Assembly: GCA_005789325.1 (NCBI GenBank)
Contig: SXYE01000065.1
Span: forward strand, 1 to 14,126
Length of the DNA stretch: 14,126 bases
From: Actinomycetota bacterium
Lineage (GTDB): Bacteria > Actinomycetota > Actinomycetes > S36-B12 > UBA5976
Reading direction: 5' to 3'
Positions 1 to 7,683 of this stretch are shown in pieces. The notes below the pieces were generated by a model, which was given only the letters and a program-made list of their open reading frames with translations, ran no database searches and was not told the origin of the DNA. Made by a program: the position numbers and the translations under genes. Numbering within the stretch: position 1 is the first letter of the stretch; every line of letters begins with the position of its first letter.

Positions 1-330
1 GGAAGATTTTTAGTGGATGCTTCAGGAATTGCTTATCTTCCAGCACCAGGTGATGCAAATTTTCCATTAATTTCAGGACCAGATGATGCTTCAAGATCGG
101 TAAGTATTTTGGCATGGCAAAGCTTTCCTGATTGGTTGAAAGCAGAAGTGGTTATTACTAATACAGATAACCCAAATTCAATTTGGTTCACATTGACAAG
201 TGGAAGAAAAGTAATCTGGGGAGATTTAAATAAAGCCGAAGAAAAAAGTGCTGTTCTTAAAGTTCTGCGCAGGATGGCTGGATCAATTTATGATGTTTCA
301 ACACCAGAAGTCCCGGTAGTTAAACCTTAA
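1..330 (+). CDS. ftsQ: Cell division protein FtsQ, C-terminal part (5' end outside window)
   Basis: The frame is open from base 1 (GRFLVDASGIAY...) to a TAA at 328-330, giving 109 codons with no start in the window. A GTG at 13 is internal to the conserved stretch LVDASGIAY and is not the true start. The segment looks like the end of the FtsQ/DivIB beta domain: LVD-x-x-G-x-A-Y near the beginning, then GRKVIWGD, a Lys-rich helix (KAEEKSAVLKVLRR) and the ending YDVSTPEVPVV, which matches the usual actinobacterial FtsQ tail. FtsQ is a single-pass membrane protein of the divisome that bridges to FtsL/FtsB; its membrane segment and POTRA domain would lie upstream of the window. In most actinobacteria the next gene is ftsZ, but here an opposite-strand gene follows at once, sharing 4 bp at the stop codons. 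Identification rests on C-terminal motifs plus the ftsZ cluster 7.4 kb downstream. Confidence 0.85.
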   Translation, partial: GRFLVDASGIAYLPAPGDANFPLISGPDDASRSVSILAWQSFPDWLKAEVVITNTDNPNSIWFTLTSGRKVIWGDLNKAEEKSAVLKVLRRMAGSIYDVSTPEVPVVKP

Positions 331-1832
331 AAATCGTTTGTGGCAACGTATTTGATTTCCAAATACTCATCTATTCCTTCATATCCACCTTCACGTCCAA
401 GACCAGATTGCTTAACGCCACCAAATGGGGCTGAAGGATCTGAAACTAAACCTCGATTTAATCCAATCATTCCAACTTGAAGAGCTTCACTGACTTTTAA
501 TCCTCGCGCAAGATTTTTAGTGTAGATATAGCCTGCCAGTCCGTATTCAGATTTATTTGAAATCTTAAGGGCTTCAAATTCATCCTTTACTTTTACAACA
601 GCTGCAACTGGGCCAAAGACTTCTTCAGAAATAATCTTGGCATCAGCAGAGACATTGCCTAAAACTGTGGCTGGGAAATAGCAACCAGGTCCAGGAGAAG
701 GTTTGCCACCAACTAATTGAGTTGCACCTTTACTAATTGCATCTGAGACCAATTCTTCAACTGAGCCAACAGCCTTTCTATTAACGAGTGGAGCAAGTGT
801 TGTGTCAGTTGCTGTGCCGTGACCAACTTTTAAAGCACCCATTTTTTGAGCTAATTTGGAAACAAACTCATCATGAACTTTTTCTTGTACAAAAAATCTA
901 TTGGCAGCAGTACAAGCTTGACCACCATTTCTCATTTTTGCAATCATGGCTCCATCAATGGCAGCATCAATGTCGGCATCATCAAGCACGATGAATGGGG
1001 CATTGCCACCAAGTTCCATGGAGCAATTCAGAACTCTTTCGGAAGCTTTCTTTAAAAGCATTTTTCCAATACCTGTGGAACCTGTGAAAGATAATTTTCC
1101 GATTCGTTCATCTGCAAGGGCTGCATCCGTAAGCGGAGCTGGTTGATTTGTTTGTAAAACCGAAACTGTTCCAGGAAGAGCGCCTGCTTCCAACATGATT
1201 TTACTTATTGCCAAGGCTGTCAGTGGAGTTTCTGAAGCTGGTTTCAAAATTGCAGCACATCCTGCTGCAAGGGCTGCTCCAACTTTTCTTGTGTACATTG
1301 CTGCTGGAAAATTCCAAGGAGTAATTAAGAATGCAATTCCGATTGGTTGTTTGTAGGTTAATATCTTGTTAGCACCACTTGGTGCGTTTCTAATTGAACC
1401 ATCAATTCTTACTGCTTCTTCAGAAAACCATCTAAAAAATTCAGCGGCATAGGTTACTTCTGCTTTAGCATCAACTAAAGTCTTACCGTTTTCTAAAGAC
1501 ATTAACATTGCTAAATCATCTGATTGAGCAATCATTAGCTCATAAGTTTTTCTTAGAACTTCACCACGAGCACGTGGTGCGGTCTTGGCCCATTTTTCTT
1601 GAGCAACTACTGCAATTTCTAGTGCTTTCTTAAGATCATTTACTCCCGCATTGGCCACTTTTGTTAAAATCTCACCATTGGCAGGGTCAGTAACATTAAA
1701 AGGTTCATTTTCGCCATCAATAAATTTGTCTCCAATTAATAAGCCAATAGGAACTTTTGCCAAAAGTTTTTTGGTGACATCACTATTCGGATTAGCTACA
1801 GCATCAGGAACTTGCATCACTTGACTACTCAT
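327..1832 (-). CDS. gabD: NAD(P)-dependent succinate-semialdehyde dehydrogenase (GabD-type)
   Basis: A full-length aldehyde dehydrogenase of 501 aa that oxidises an aldehyde, most likely succinate or glutarate semialdehyde, to the acid with reduction of NAD(P)+. It has all family landmarks: TPWNFPAAM with Asn174 for the oxyanion hole, LKPASETP in the cofactor site, SFTGSTGIG, MELGGN with general base Glu273, GGQACTAANR with catalytic Cys307, EEVFGP with Glu404, and the ending GLGRE...GIDEYLEIKY, which closely matches E. coli GabD. The exact substrate is inferred from overall resemblance. I chose ATG at 1832, which has a weak GGA about 9 bases upstream, over an in-frame TTG at 1844 that would add only MDLI. 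It is the last gene of the minus-strand block, 48 bp after the tandem nuclease gene, and converges with ftsQ with a 4-bp overlap. No GABA transaminase gene is visible nearby. Confidence 0.88.
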   Translation of the reverse strand: MSSQVMQVPDAVANPNSDVTKKLLAKVPIGLLIGDKFIDGENEPFNVTDPANGEILTKVANAGVNDLKKALEIAVVAQEKWAKTAPRARGEVLRKTYELMIAQSDDLAMLMSLENGKTLVDAKAEVTYAAEFFRWFSEEAVRIDGSIRNAPSGANKILTYKQPIGIAFLITPWNFPAAMYTRKVGAALAAGCAAILKPASETPLTALAISKIMLEAGALPGTVSVLQTNQPAPLTDAALADERIGKLSFTGSTGIGKMLLKKASERVLNCSMELGGNAPFIVLDDADIDAAIDGAMIAKMRNGGQACTAANRFFVQEKVHDEFVSKLAQKMGALKVGHGTATDTTLAPLVNRKAVGSVEELVSDAISKGATQLVGGKPSPGPGCYFPATVLGNVSADAKIISEEVFGPVAAVVKVKDEFEALKISNKSEYGLAGYIYTKNLARGLKVSEALQVGMIGLNRGLVSDPSAPFGGVKQSGLGREGGYEGIDEYLEIKYVATNDF

Positions 1833-1880
1833 AATTAAATCCAATCACTTATCGAGCCAGTTTTTTGCTTGGGGGTTGGG

Positions 1881-3740
1881 TTAAAAAGGAATATCTTCGT
1901 CATTTTCACTAACTTCGGCTAAGGAGGCGGAAAGACCTAAAGCCTTTGCTACTCGATCATCGTTACTAATAAGTGGGATCGAAGCATTCTCAATTATTTC
2001 TCCCGTTTTTAAGTCAACCTGAAGTCCACCGATATCTGCTTGAACTTGTTCGGCGTTTGCAAATTCACACCACTTACTAACTTTGCACCAATTACAAGGT
2101 GGGTTAGGAGAGGGTGCAAAAAGTGTGTCACTTGCCCAGCTATCAACCTGTTCTGCTAATTGAGACCATGCAGAAAGTTTTACATTGGCGTCATCGCAAT
2201 CCCAAGAAATTGTCTTGCATTCATCATTCGAAATTAGTTCAAGTTCTACTCGTTTGTTCTTAAAATTACCTAGTTTTTCTATTACTTCCTTAGGTAAACA
2301 ATCTTCCACCATTAACCTAATTGCCAATGGCAATTGAGGATAAATATTAAAGTAGATATCTTTCTCAATGTCTTGGATACTAGAAACAGTTTTAATCTCA
2401 CGCCACACAAGATCATCACCATTTTTGTAAATAATATCTGGCCTAGTGCTCACTGTGATATCAGCATCTGTATCAAGAGCTTCTATGGCTAACTCTGTTA
2501 CGACTTTAGAATCTTTATTAATTGGGCAAGTCAATTGATGTTGAATTAAGAATGGTAATGCTGTATTTGCTTCCTCTTGATTCCAACCAAGTTCTGTCGC
2601 AATTATTCCTAAACTTGAGCTGGTAGGAATATCTTCTTTAGTGCATTCTTGTGCTCTTTTATGTGCTTGTTCTAACCAAGCATGAACTAGTAATCCGCGT
2701 TGTTGTGCACTGTTTTGGGTTTCTTGCGTTGTTCTAAGTCCAAGTTCATCTTGAAGAAAATATTGTCTGGGACATCTTCTATAACTATGAAATTTTGAAG
2801 GCGAATATGCCTTTGGCCACGGAGCAAAAGCTGTTATCCCCAGCAATCCTGGTCTATTTGGCAGAGTTGGACACATTGTGTTTGCACGACAACTTCTGCA
2901 ACTTGGTCCAGGTTTTTGAGTTCCACCTTGCACTCTTTGCAAAACTGTAGGTAATGTTTTTTCTTCAAATAGTTTTTTAGCACCAGCAATAGTGTCTTCT
3001 AAAACAATTGCTTGACTAGCATCAAGACATCCAAGTTCTCTTATTCTTACTTTCTCAGCTGGTTTTAAAATTTTATAAATTGGATCTCTAGGTGAACTCC
3101 AACTTGGTTCACTATGAGGAACCCCTTCAGCAAGAATACGAGCGATAACTCCAGCTCTCACAGGGTTAATTGTTGTTAACCCAGCTTTGGAAAACTTAAG
3201 TGCTCTAAATTCTCTAATTTTTGAATCTGCTGAAGTTAAATAAATTCCCCAAGCAAACCATTCGGTATGAGAAGTTTCGGTGATATCAAAGGCTTGAATG
3301 ATTTCTAAATCAGTAAAGTCAATTCCTTGAGCAATATCTTCTTCGCGTGCTTTTTCCCAGGCCATTAAGTAACCAGATAGCGCATCAACTGCCCATAATT
3401 TATGTGACTTCTCAACTTTATTTCTGGCGTTCTTGATCGCTTCATTTATTGCACTTTCAGATACTTCATCTATATCTTCAAATTCATGAACAACTTTGTC
3501 GTTGTTAATAGTTGATAAGAGTGCGTCTCTAACAATTCCTAATGGAAAAGATTCAAAGCTAGGGTAGCGAAGTTGAATGTAGCCTTCACCAATTTTTGCA
3601 GCTGGTCTTGACTTAAGGGAAATGAAATCTGAACATGCTCTGTTTTCTTCAGCTCCAACTTGGGAAGCAGATATTCTTAAAAATCCAGCATTGGTAACGG
3701 GAAATCCTGGATGCCAATCTTGAGGTACTTGAATGCTCAC
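1881..3740 (-). CDS. Tandem Cas4/RecB-like protein: degenerate N-terminal module plus PD-(D/E)XK nuclease module, both with Fe-S cysteines
   Basis: A 619-aa protein with two nuclease-like halves. The C-terminal half (about 313-560) looks active: Cys323 (RRCPRQYF), His353 (GLLVHAWLEQ), Asp435 (RPDIIY), Glu448-x-Lys450 (REIKT), then Cys549-X2-Cys552-X5-Cys558. This is the pattern of Cas4/AddB iron-sulfur nucleases, where one early and three late cysteines hold a 4Fe-4S cluster. The N-terminal half (about 1-290) keeps the same cysteine layout (Cys36, then Cys281-X2-Cys284-X5-Cys290), but the expected catalytic spots read GIVRDALL instead of GxxxH and REFRALK instead of D-x-K, so it is probably a dead nuclease module. 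The tail (570-619) is acidic and likely flexible. The GTG start overlaps the upstream nuclease gene by 4 bp (GTGA), implying translational coupling and a joint function. There is no helicase domain. The role is inferred to be DNA end processing or repair; I do not recognise a named family. Confidence 0.75.
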   Translation of the reverse strand: MSIQVPQDWHPGFPVTNAGFLRISASQVGAEENRACSDFISLKSRPAAKIGEGYIQLRYPSFESFPLGIVRDALLSTINNDKVVHEFEDIDEVSESAINEAIKNARNKVEKSHKLWAVDALSGYLMAWEKAREEDIAQGIDFTDLEIIQAFDITETSHTEWFAWGIYLTSADSKIREFRALKFSKAGLTTINPVRAGVIARILAEGVPHSEPSWSSPRDPIYKILKPAEKVRIRELGCLDASQAIVLEDTIAGAKKLFEEKTLPTVLQRVQGGTQKPGPSCRSCRANTMCPTLPNRPGLLGITAFAPWPKAYSPSKFHSYRRCPRQYFLQDELGLRTTQETQNSAQQRGLLVHAWLEQAHKRAQECTKEDIPTSSSLGIIATELGWNQEEANTALPFLIQHQLTCPINKDSKVVTELAIEALDTDADITVSTRPDIIYKNGDDLVWREIKTVSSIQDIEKDIYFNIYPQLPLAIRLMVEDCLPKEVIEKLGNFKNKRVELELISNDECKTISWDCDDANVKLSAWSQLAEQVDSWASDTLFAPSPNPPCNWCKVSKWCEFANAEQVQADIGGLQVDLKTGEIIENASIPLISNDDRVAKALGLSASLAEVSENDEDIPF

Positions 3741-4663
3741 GTATTTTCATCTCCAAATGGAAGCATTTCCATTCCAGAATTTTCTACATTTGATTTAGTG
3801 CGCACTCTTTTTTCAAGGTTTAGGCTTTGAAGTAGTTCCTCAGACTCAGGTGTTCCAGGAATTGGTGCTTTAGCAGTTTTCGCAGGACAAGCTTTAACAA
3901 AAGCACATGATTTGCAAGCAGTTCCTGGATTTGCCATCCAGGTTTGTTTTGTTAAAGAAGAATCCATTTTTCTTCTAGTGGTAACTAAATGCTGCACAGC
4001 TCTGTCTAGGGCAGACTTATAAGTGGGTCTTCTTACCCGATCTCTGCCAGGTAAATAAATTAATTCAACTTCTCCAACATTTAGTCCACTTTCTTTCAAT
4101 CCAGCGGCATAAAGCATGACTTGACGAAGTGAATCAGTTAGGTATTGGGCAGGCGGTTTTTTTGAGGTTTTGTAATCAGTAATTCTTACAACATCATCTC
4201 GAGTCATTCTATCTAGTCGACCATAGAGTTTTACCGATTCAAATATTGCACTAACTGGTCGTTCAATATCTTCTATCTCAACCACAAGTTTGGTGGGATC
4301 CTCTAAATCAAAATAGCCTTTGAGAGACTCAGCACTTTTATCTTTTAGAGTGACGAGATCTTCTTCCTTGAGCCAAGATTTGTTGTTATTTATAACGGTT
4401 TCTCCGGTGTCGCGAAGAAGATTCCAGGCAACTTCTTTGGTTCTATTTTCTGATTTAATCTTAAGAAAATTTTCTAGAACATCATGAACCAAAGTTCCAA
4501 TTATTTGGGGAAGACCAGCTGGCTCACGCCACCCTGCTACAGATGAAAACCAGTAAGCAAGTGAACATCTATCAAAACTTGATAACTGACTGGGCGAAAC
4601 ATGATTTGGTAATTGGTTTCCGATATCGGCAACCTTGACCGCAACTAACTTATCTTCTGACAC
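3737..4663 (-). CDS. RecB/Cas4-like PD-(D/E)XK nuclease with 4Fe-4S cysteines
   Basis: A 308-aa single-domain nuclease of the RecB-family exonuclease type found in actinobacteria as stand-alone genes. Motifs in order: SPSQLSSFDRC with Cys33, the first cluster ligand; GTLVHDVLENF with His60; GRLDRM with Asp151; ITDYKTSK with the catalytic Asp163-x-Lys165; RQVMLYA with Gln181 and Tyr185, the QxxxY motif of RecB-like nucleases; then Cys250-X2-Cys253-X5-Cys259, completing the iron-sulfur staple. All metal-binding and catalytic positions are present, so it should be an active, probably single-strand-directed DNA nuclease; that activity is inferred from the family. The start is GTG at 4663 with no clear Shine-Dalgarno, 34 bp after pntB. 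The 3' end overlaps the tandem nuclease gene by 4 bp. No helicase partner lies in the window. Confidence 0.82.
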   Translation of the reverse strand: MSEDKLVAVKVADIGNQLPNHVSPSQLSSFDRCSLAYWFSSVAGWREPAGLPQIIGTLVHDVLENFLKIKSENRTKEVAWNLLRDTGETVINNNKSWLKEEDLVTLKDKSAESLKGYFDLEDPTKLVVEIEDIERPVSAIFESVKLYGRLDRMTRDDVVRITDYKTSKKPPAQYLTDSLRQVMLYAAGLKESGLNVGEVELIYLPGRDRVRRPTYKSALDRAVQHLVTTRRKMDSSLTKQTWMANPGTACKSCAFVKACPAKTAKAPIPGTPESEELLQSLNLEKRVRTKSNVENSGMEMLPFGDENT

Positions 4664-4680
4664 AAATTTAATTTCTAGAT

Positions 4681-4703
4681 ATGTAGAAAACTTTCATCTA
4701 CAT
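4681..4703 (-). repeat. Inverted repeat across the pntB stop codon
   Basis: ATGTAGA at 4681-4687 and its perfect complement TCTACAT at 4697-4703 enclose a 9-base loop. The structure includes the pntB stop (4698-4700) and fills much of the 34-bp gap to the nuclease gene. There is no T-run after it in the minus direction, so it is unlikely to be a strong terminator. It could be an mRNA stability or processing hairpin separating transhydrogenase from nuclease expression, or chance. Confidence 0.3.
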
Positions 4704-6074
4704 CGACTTAACTGCAGCAACAACCTTGGACAATGAATCTTTAGCATCACCAAAGAGAAGAGTGGTTTTATCATTGAATAACAATTCATTTTCAACACCG
4801 GCAAAACCTGGCCGCATTGATCGCTTCATGAAAACAACTTGTTCGGCTTGATCAGCGTTGAGAATTGGCATGCCAAATATTGGAGAAGTTTTATCGGTTC
4901 GAGCAGATGGGTTTACTACGTCATTTGCTCCCACAACCACGGCCACACTAGCATTTGAGAATTCTGAGTTAATTTCATCCATTTCTTTTAATTGCTCATA
5001 TGGAACATCAGCTTCGGCTAATAACACGTTCATGTGTCCTGGCATACGTCCTGCAACTGGATGAATTGCGTATTCAACTTCAACACCTTTAGAAATTAAT
5101 AAGTCCACAAGTTCTCTTAATGTTTGTTGAGCTTGGGCTACAGCTAAACCATAACCTGGAACAATAATTACTTTTGAGGCGTAAGTCAGCATTATTGCGA
5201 TGTCATTTGGTCCAGCACTTTTTACGGGACGATCAACTGCAGTACCTGCAGCACTTGTTGCTTTAGCGGTAAAGGCTCCAAAAAGAGTTGAAGTTAAAGG
5301 ACGACCCATAGCTTTTGCCATCAACTGAGTAAGAAGTGTTCCTGATGCACCAACCAGTGTTCCGGCAACTAATAACAACACATTGTCTAGAACATAACCA
5401 CTTGCAGCTACAGATAATCCAGTAAAGGCATTGAGCAAACTAATTACTATTGGAACATCTGCTCCACCTACTGGTAACACAAAAAGAATTCCCATGATCA
5501 ATGACAAACCAACCAAAGTCCACATGGCCCAGATTTCTGGAAAAATCATCAAATAAACAGACATAAAAAGTGTTGCCGACGCCATTCCAATAGTTATAAA
5601 TCTTCCTAGCGGAAGCACCACTGGTCTGGATGTCATTAATTCTTGCAGTTTTAAGAAAGTAACAATTGAACCTGTGAAAGAAATTGATCCAATAACTATT
5701 GTGAAAACTGTTGCAAAAAGAGCAACAAATCCGGCCGTTGTTCCAATTTTTAAGAATTCAATTGCAGACACTGCCATTGCAGCACCGCCACCAACACCAT
5801 TAAATAAAGCAACCATTTGTGGCATCTGAGTCATTTGAACTTTTCTGGCTGCAACAAAACCAATCAATGTTCCAATTACTACTGCAATTAAAATAAGAGG
5901 AAGATGTTTTAAATTGCTTTCAGAAAAGAAAACAATTGCAACGGCAGCAATAGCTCCAATTGCACCAATTCGATTACCTAATCTTGCTGACTTAGGAGAG
6001 GACAATGCTTTGAGAGCAATAATAAATGCAAGTGCTGCACCAAGATTTGCAATCTGAGACCAAACAGGTGTCAT
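4698..6074 (-). CDS. pntB: NAD(P) transhydrogenase subunit beta
   Basis: A 458-aa membrane protein that, with PntAA and PntAB, transfers hydride from NADH to NADP+ driven by proton entry. Residues 1-250 hold a series of hydrophobic segments (domain II), including a glycine-rich helix (FNGVGGGAAM, 91-100) and SLLNAFTG with Asn215 matching the functional Asn222 of E. coli PntB. The C-terminal domain III binds NADP(H): GYGLAVAQAQ (307-316), HPVAGRMPGHMN (338-349), GANDVVNP (382-389), KRSM-x-PG-x-AG (417-426) and LLFGDAK (439-445). Length matches the family. Where E. coli has the proton-pathway His91, this protein has Asn92. The ATG overlaps the pntAB stop (ATGA) and has a good AGGTGA ribosome site about 6 bases upstream. 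Confidence 0.96.
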   Translation of the reverse strand: MTPVWSQIANLGAALAFIIALKALSSPKSARLGNRIGAIGAIAAVAIVFFSESNLKHLPLILIAVVIGTLIGFVAARKVQMTQMPQMVALFNGVGGGAAMAVSAIEFLKIGTTAGFVALFATVFTIVIGSISFTGSIVTFLKLQELMTSRPVVLPLGRFITIGMASATLFMSVYLMIFPEIWAMWTLVGLSLIMGILFVLPVGGADVPIVISLLNAFTGLSVAASGYVLDNVLLLVAGTLVGASGTLLTQLMAKAMGRPLTSTLFGAFTAKATSAAGTAVDRPVKSAGPNDIAIMLTYASKVIIVPGYGLAVAQAQQTLRELVDLLISKGVEVEYAIHPVAGRMPGHMNVLLAEADVPYEQLKEMDEINSEFSNASVAVVVGANDVVNPSARTDKTSPIFGMPILNADQAEQVVFMKRSMRPGFAGVENELLFNDKTTLLFGDAKDSLSKVVAAVKSM

Positions 6075-6376
6075 TTTTTGTCACCTGACTTGTTTGTTTT
6101 CTTGGATTTAAAAAGTTCGAGCATTCGATCTGTTACAACAAATCCACCTATCATGTTTATTGTTGCTAAAACTACTGCGACAAGTCCAAGTCCTAGTTCT
6201 AAATTATTGTCGGCATGACCTGTGACAATAATTGCTCCAACTAAAATCACACCGTGGATTGCATTTGCTCCAGACATAAGGGGAGTGTGCAATATTGTGG
6301 AAACCTTTGAGACAACTTCAAAGCCCACAAAAATACTTAAGATAAATATCGTTAGTAAGGCAATTTCAACACTCAT
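6071..6376 (-). CDS. pntAB: NAD(P) transhydrogenase alpha subunit, membrane part (PntAB/PntA2)
   Basis: A 101-aa membrane subunit equivalent to the C-terminal membrane domain of the fused E. coli PntA, here a separate gene as in the three-subunit enzymes of Rhodospirillum-type bacteria. Three hydrophobic helices are visible (about 4-22, 42-56, 61-81). The stretch VVSKVSTILHTPLMSGANAIHG is the family signature, and the protein ends in a Lys-rich cytoplasmic tail. It follows pntAA after 4 bp and overlaps pntB by 4 bp, so the three subunits should be made in step. An AAGGG lies about 8 bases before the ATG, inside the end of pntAA. Confidence 0.94.
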   Translation of the reverse strand: MSVEIALLTIFILSIFVGFEVVSKVSTILHTPLMSGANAIHGVILVGAIIVTGHADNNLELGLGLVAVVLATINMIGGFVVTDRMLELFKSKKTNKSGDKK

Positions 6377-6380
6377 ATGT

Positions 6381-7511
6381 TTACCCTTGTCCTAACTCAG
6401 TTTTAACAAATTCATTTGTGATTTCACCATTAATAACCAATGCACTTCCTGAAACAACTTCATCTTCTTTATCGATAACTATTTTTCCTTCTTTGACAAT
6501 AAAAGAAAGCAGGGAAATTACATTTCCGGCAAATAAAAATGATGCATCAGGTGCCATAGATGAGGCAATGTTTTGCCCACCCCAAATTTTGATTCCATTT
6601 TGTTCGACAATTTGACCAGCAAGAGATCCTTCAACATTGCCTCCGTTTTCAGCGGCCATGTCTGCAATTACAGATCCATACTTCATGCCTTTAAGCATTG
6701 CGGCAGTAACAAGTCTTGGTGCAGGTCTACCTGGAACGGCGGCTGTTGTAACTAATACATCTGTAGCAGTTATGTAAGGAGTTAGTAATTCTTGTTGAAG
6801 TTTTGTTCTTTCTTGATCCATTTCCTTGGCGTAACCACCACTTCCTTCAACAACTGGTAAATCTAATTCAATAAAAGTCGCACCCACAGATTTAACTTCA
6901 TCTTTACTGGCTGCTCTTACGTCATAACCGGAAACAATTGCTCCAAGTTTTTTAGCAGTAGCCATTACTTGTAAACCAGCAACGCCTGCACCAATTACTA
7001 AAACCTTTGAAGGCCTGATAGTTCCAGAGGCTGTCATTACTAAAGGAAACATCTTGGGTAATAAAGACGCAGCTGTGACCATGGTGTGATAACCAGAGAC
7101 GGTTGCTTGCGAAGTAAGAGCATCTGCACTTTGAGCTCTAGAAATTCTTGGAACAAAGTCAAAAGATAATAGTGTAGCTTTTGCTTTCAAAATAGCGGCG
7201 ATATTTTCTTTATCTCTCTTGGCCTGCGCAAATGATAAACACACTGCACCTGGTTTTAGTGATGCAGCAAGATTGGGAGCAATTGTTCCCACAGAGGCAA
7301 CAACATCAGCATTCTTAATTGAATTGGAAATATCTGTTGTTATTTTTGCGCCAGATTCTTCATAATTTGCGTTGGTGAATAGCGCACTTAATCCAGCATC
7401 GCTTTCAATTACAACTTCAAATCCAAGTTTGATCAATTTAGAAATAGTGGCAGGGGCAGCTGCAACTCTTTTTTCGCCAATTCGGCTTTCTTTAGGCACA
7501 ACTAATTGCAT
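6381..7511 (-). CDS. pntAA: NAD(P) transhydrogenase alpha subunit, soluble NAD(H)-binding part (PntAA)
   Basis: A 376-aa soluble domain I subunit, related to alanine dehydrogenase, that binds NAD(H) on the cytoplasmic face. It opens with the typical VPKESRIGEKRVAAAP. PRISRAQSADALTSQ (121-135) carries the conserved Arg, Gln and Asp near the nicotinamide, LVIGAGVAGLQV (171-182) is the dinucleotide fold, GYDVRAA (195-201) the adenosine-ribose strand, and GGYAKEM (225-231) the mobile-loop region. The similar alanine dehydrogenase family is set aside because pntAB and pntB follow directly. It is the first gene of the minus-strand block and starts 212 bp from the divergent ftsZ. ATG at 7511 has AAGGGG some 12 bases upstream, a long spacing. 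I found no convincing promoter on this strand. Confidence 0.95.
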   Translation of the reverse strand: MQLVVPKESRIGEKRVAAAPATISKLIKLGFEVVIESDAGLSALFTNANYEESGAKITTDISNSIKNADVVASVGTIAPNLAASLKPGAVCLSFAQAKRDKENIAAILKAKATLLSFDFVPRISRAQSADALTSQATVSGYHTMVTAASLLPKMFPLVMTASGTIRPSKVLVIGAGVAGLQVMATAKKLGAIVSGYDVRAASKDEVKSVGATFIELDLPVVEGSGGYAKEMDQERTKLQQELLTPYITATDVLVTTAAVPGRPAPRLVTAAMLKGMKYGSVIADMAAENGGNVEGSLAGQIVEQNGIKIWGGQNIASSMAPDASFLFAGNVISLLSFIVKEGKIVIDKEDEVVSGSALVINGEITNEFVKTELGQG

Positions 7512-7606
7512 GGAAATTTAAAACCCCTTGAATTTCATTTCTAGTTTGTAAAGGTAACTCTATTGACAATTCCCAGAATTTTCCTTCTCTACTTATATGT
7601 AGGCAA

Positions 7607-7622
7607 CACGCCGAGTCGCGTG
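7607..7622. repeat. GC-rich inverted repeat in the pntAA-ftsZ intergenic region
   Basis: CACGC (7607-7611) and GCGTG (7618-7622) flank a 6-base centre CGAGTC. The GC-rich patch stands out against the AT-rich intergenic sequence and lies just upstream of the proposed ftsZ -35 element (7624). Its position between two divergent genes suits an operator for ftsZ, pntAA or both, but no regulator family can be named from the sequence. Confidence 0.3.
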
Positions 7623-7623
7623 C

Positions 7624-7652
7624 TTGGCTAAGTCCCAGTTCAAGTCTAAATT
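7624..7652 (+). promoter_or_regulatory. Candidate ftsZ promoter
   Basis: TTGGCT (7624-7629) and TAAATT (7647-7652) sit 17 bases apart, each matching 4 of 6 bases of the sigma-70-type consensus. Transcription would start near 7659, giving a leader of about 65 nt that holds the 7684 palindrome. Since the gene upstream of ftsZ points the other way, some promoter must lie in 7512-7723. A TTGACA at 7563-7568 is a better -35 alone but has no -10 at a suitable distance. Confidence 0.35.
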
Positions 7653-7683
7653 CTCTGTGCTTAACACACGCAACAACTTTTAG

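Noticed and set aside
788..1146. Open frames on the plus strand inside gabD
   Set aside because: They are antisense to a fully conserved aldehyde dehydrogenase and have low-complexity His/Gln/Ser-rich translations.
1833..1844. TTG start for gabD
   Set aside because: It adds only four residues; ATG 1832 is a better codon with an acceptable weak ribosome site.
1881..4663. CRISPR-Cas system suggested by Cas4-like proteins
   Set aside because: No repeat-spacer array, Cas1 or Cas2 is present; the motifs are those shared by all iron-sulfur RecB/Cas4 nucleases.
7563..7568. TTGACA as the ftsZ -35 element
   Set aside because: It is a perfect -35, but no -10-like sequence lies 16-18 bases downstream; the nearest TATAT-type sequence is about 24 bases away.
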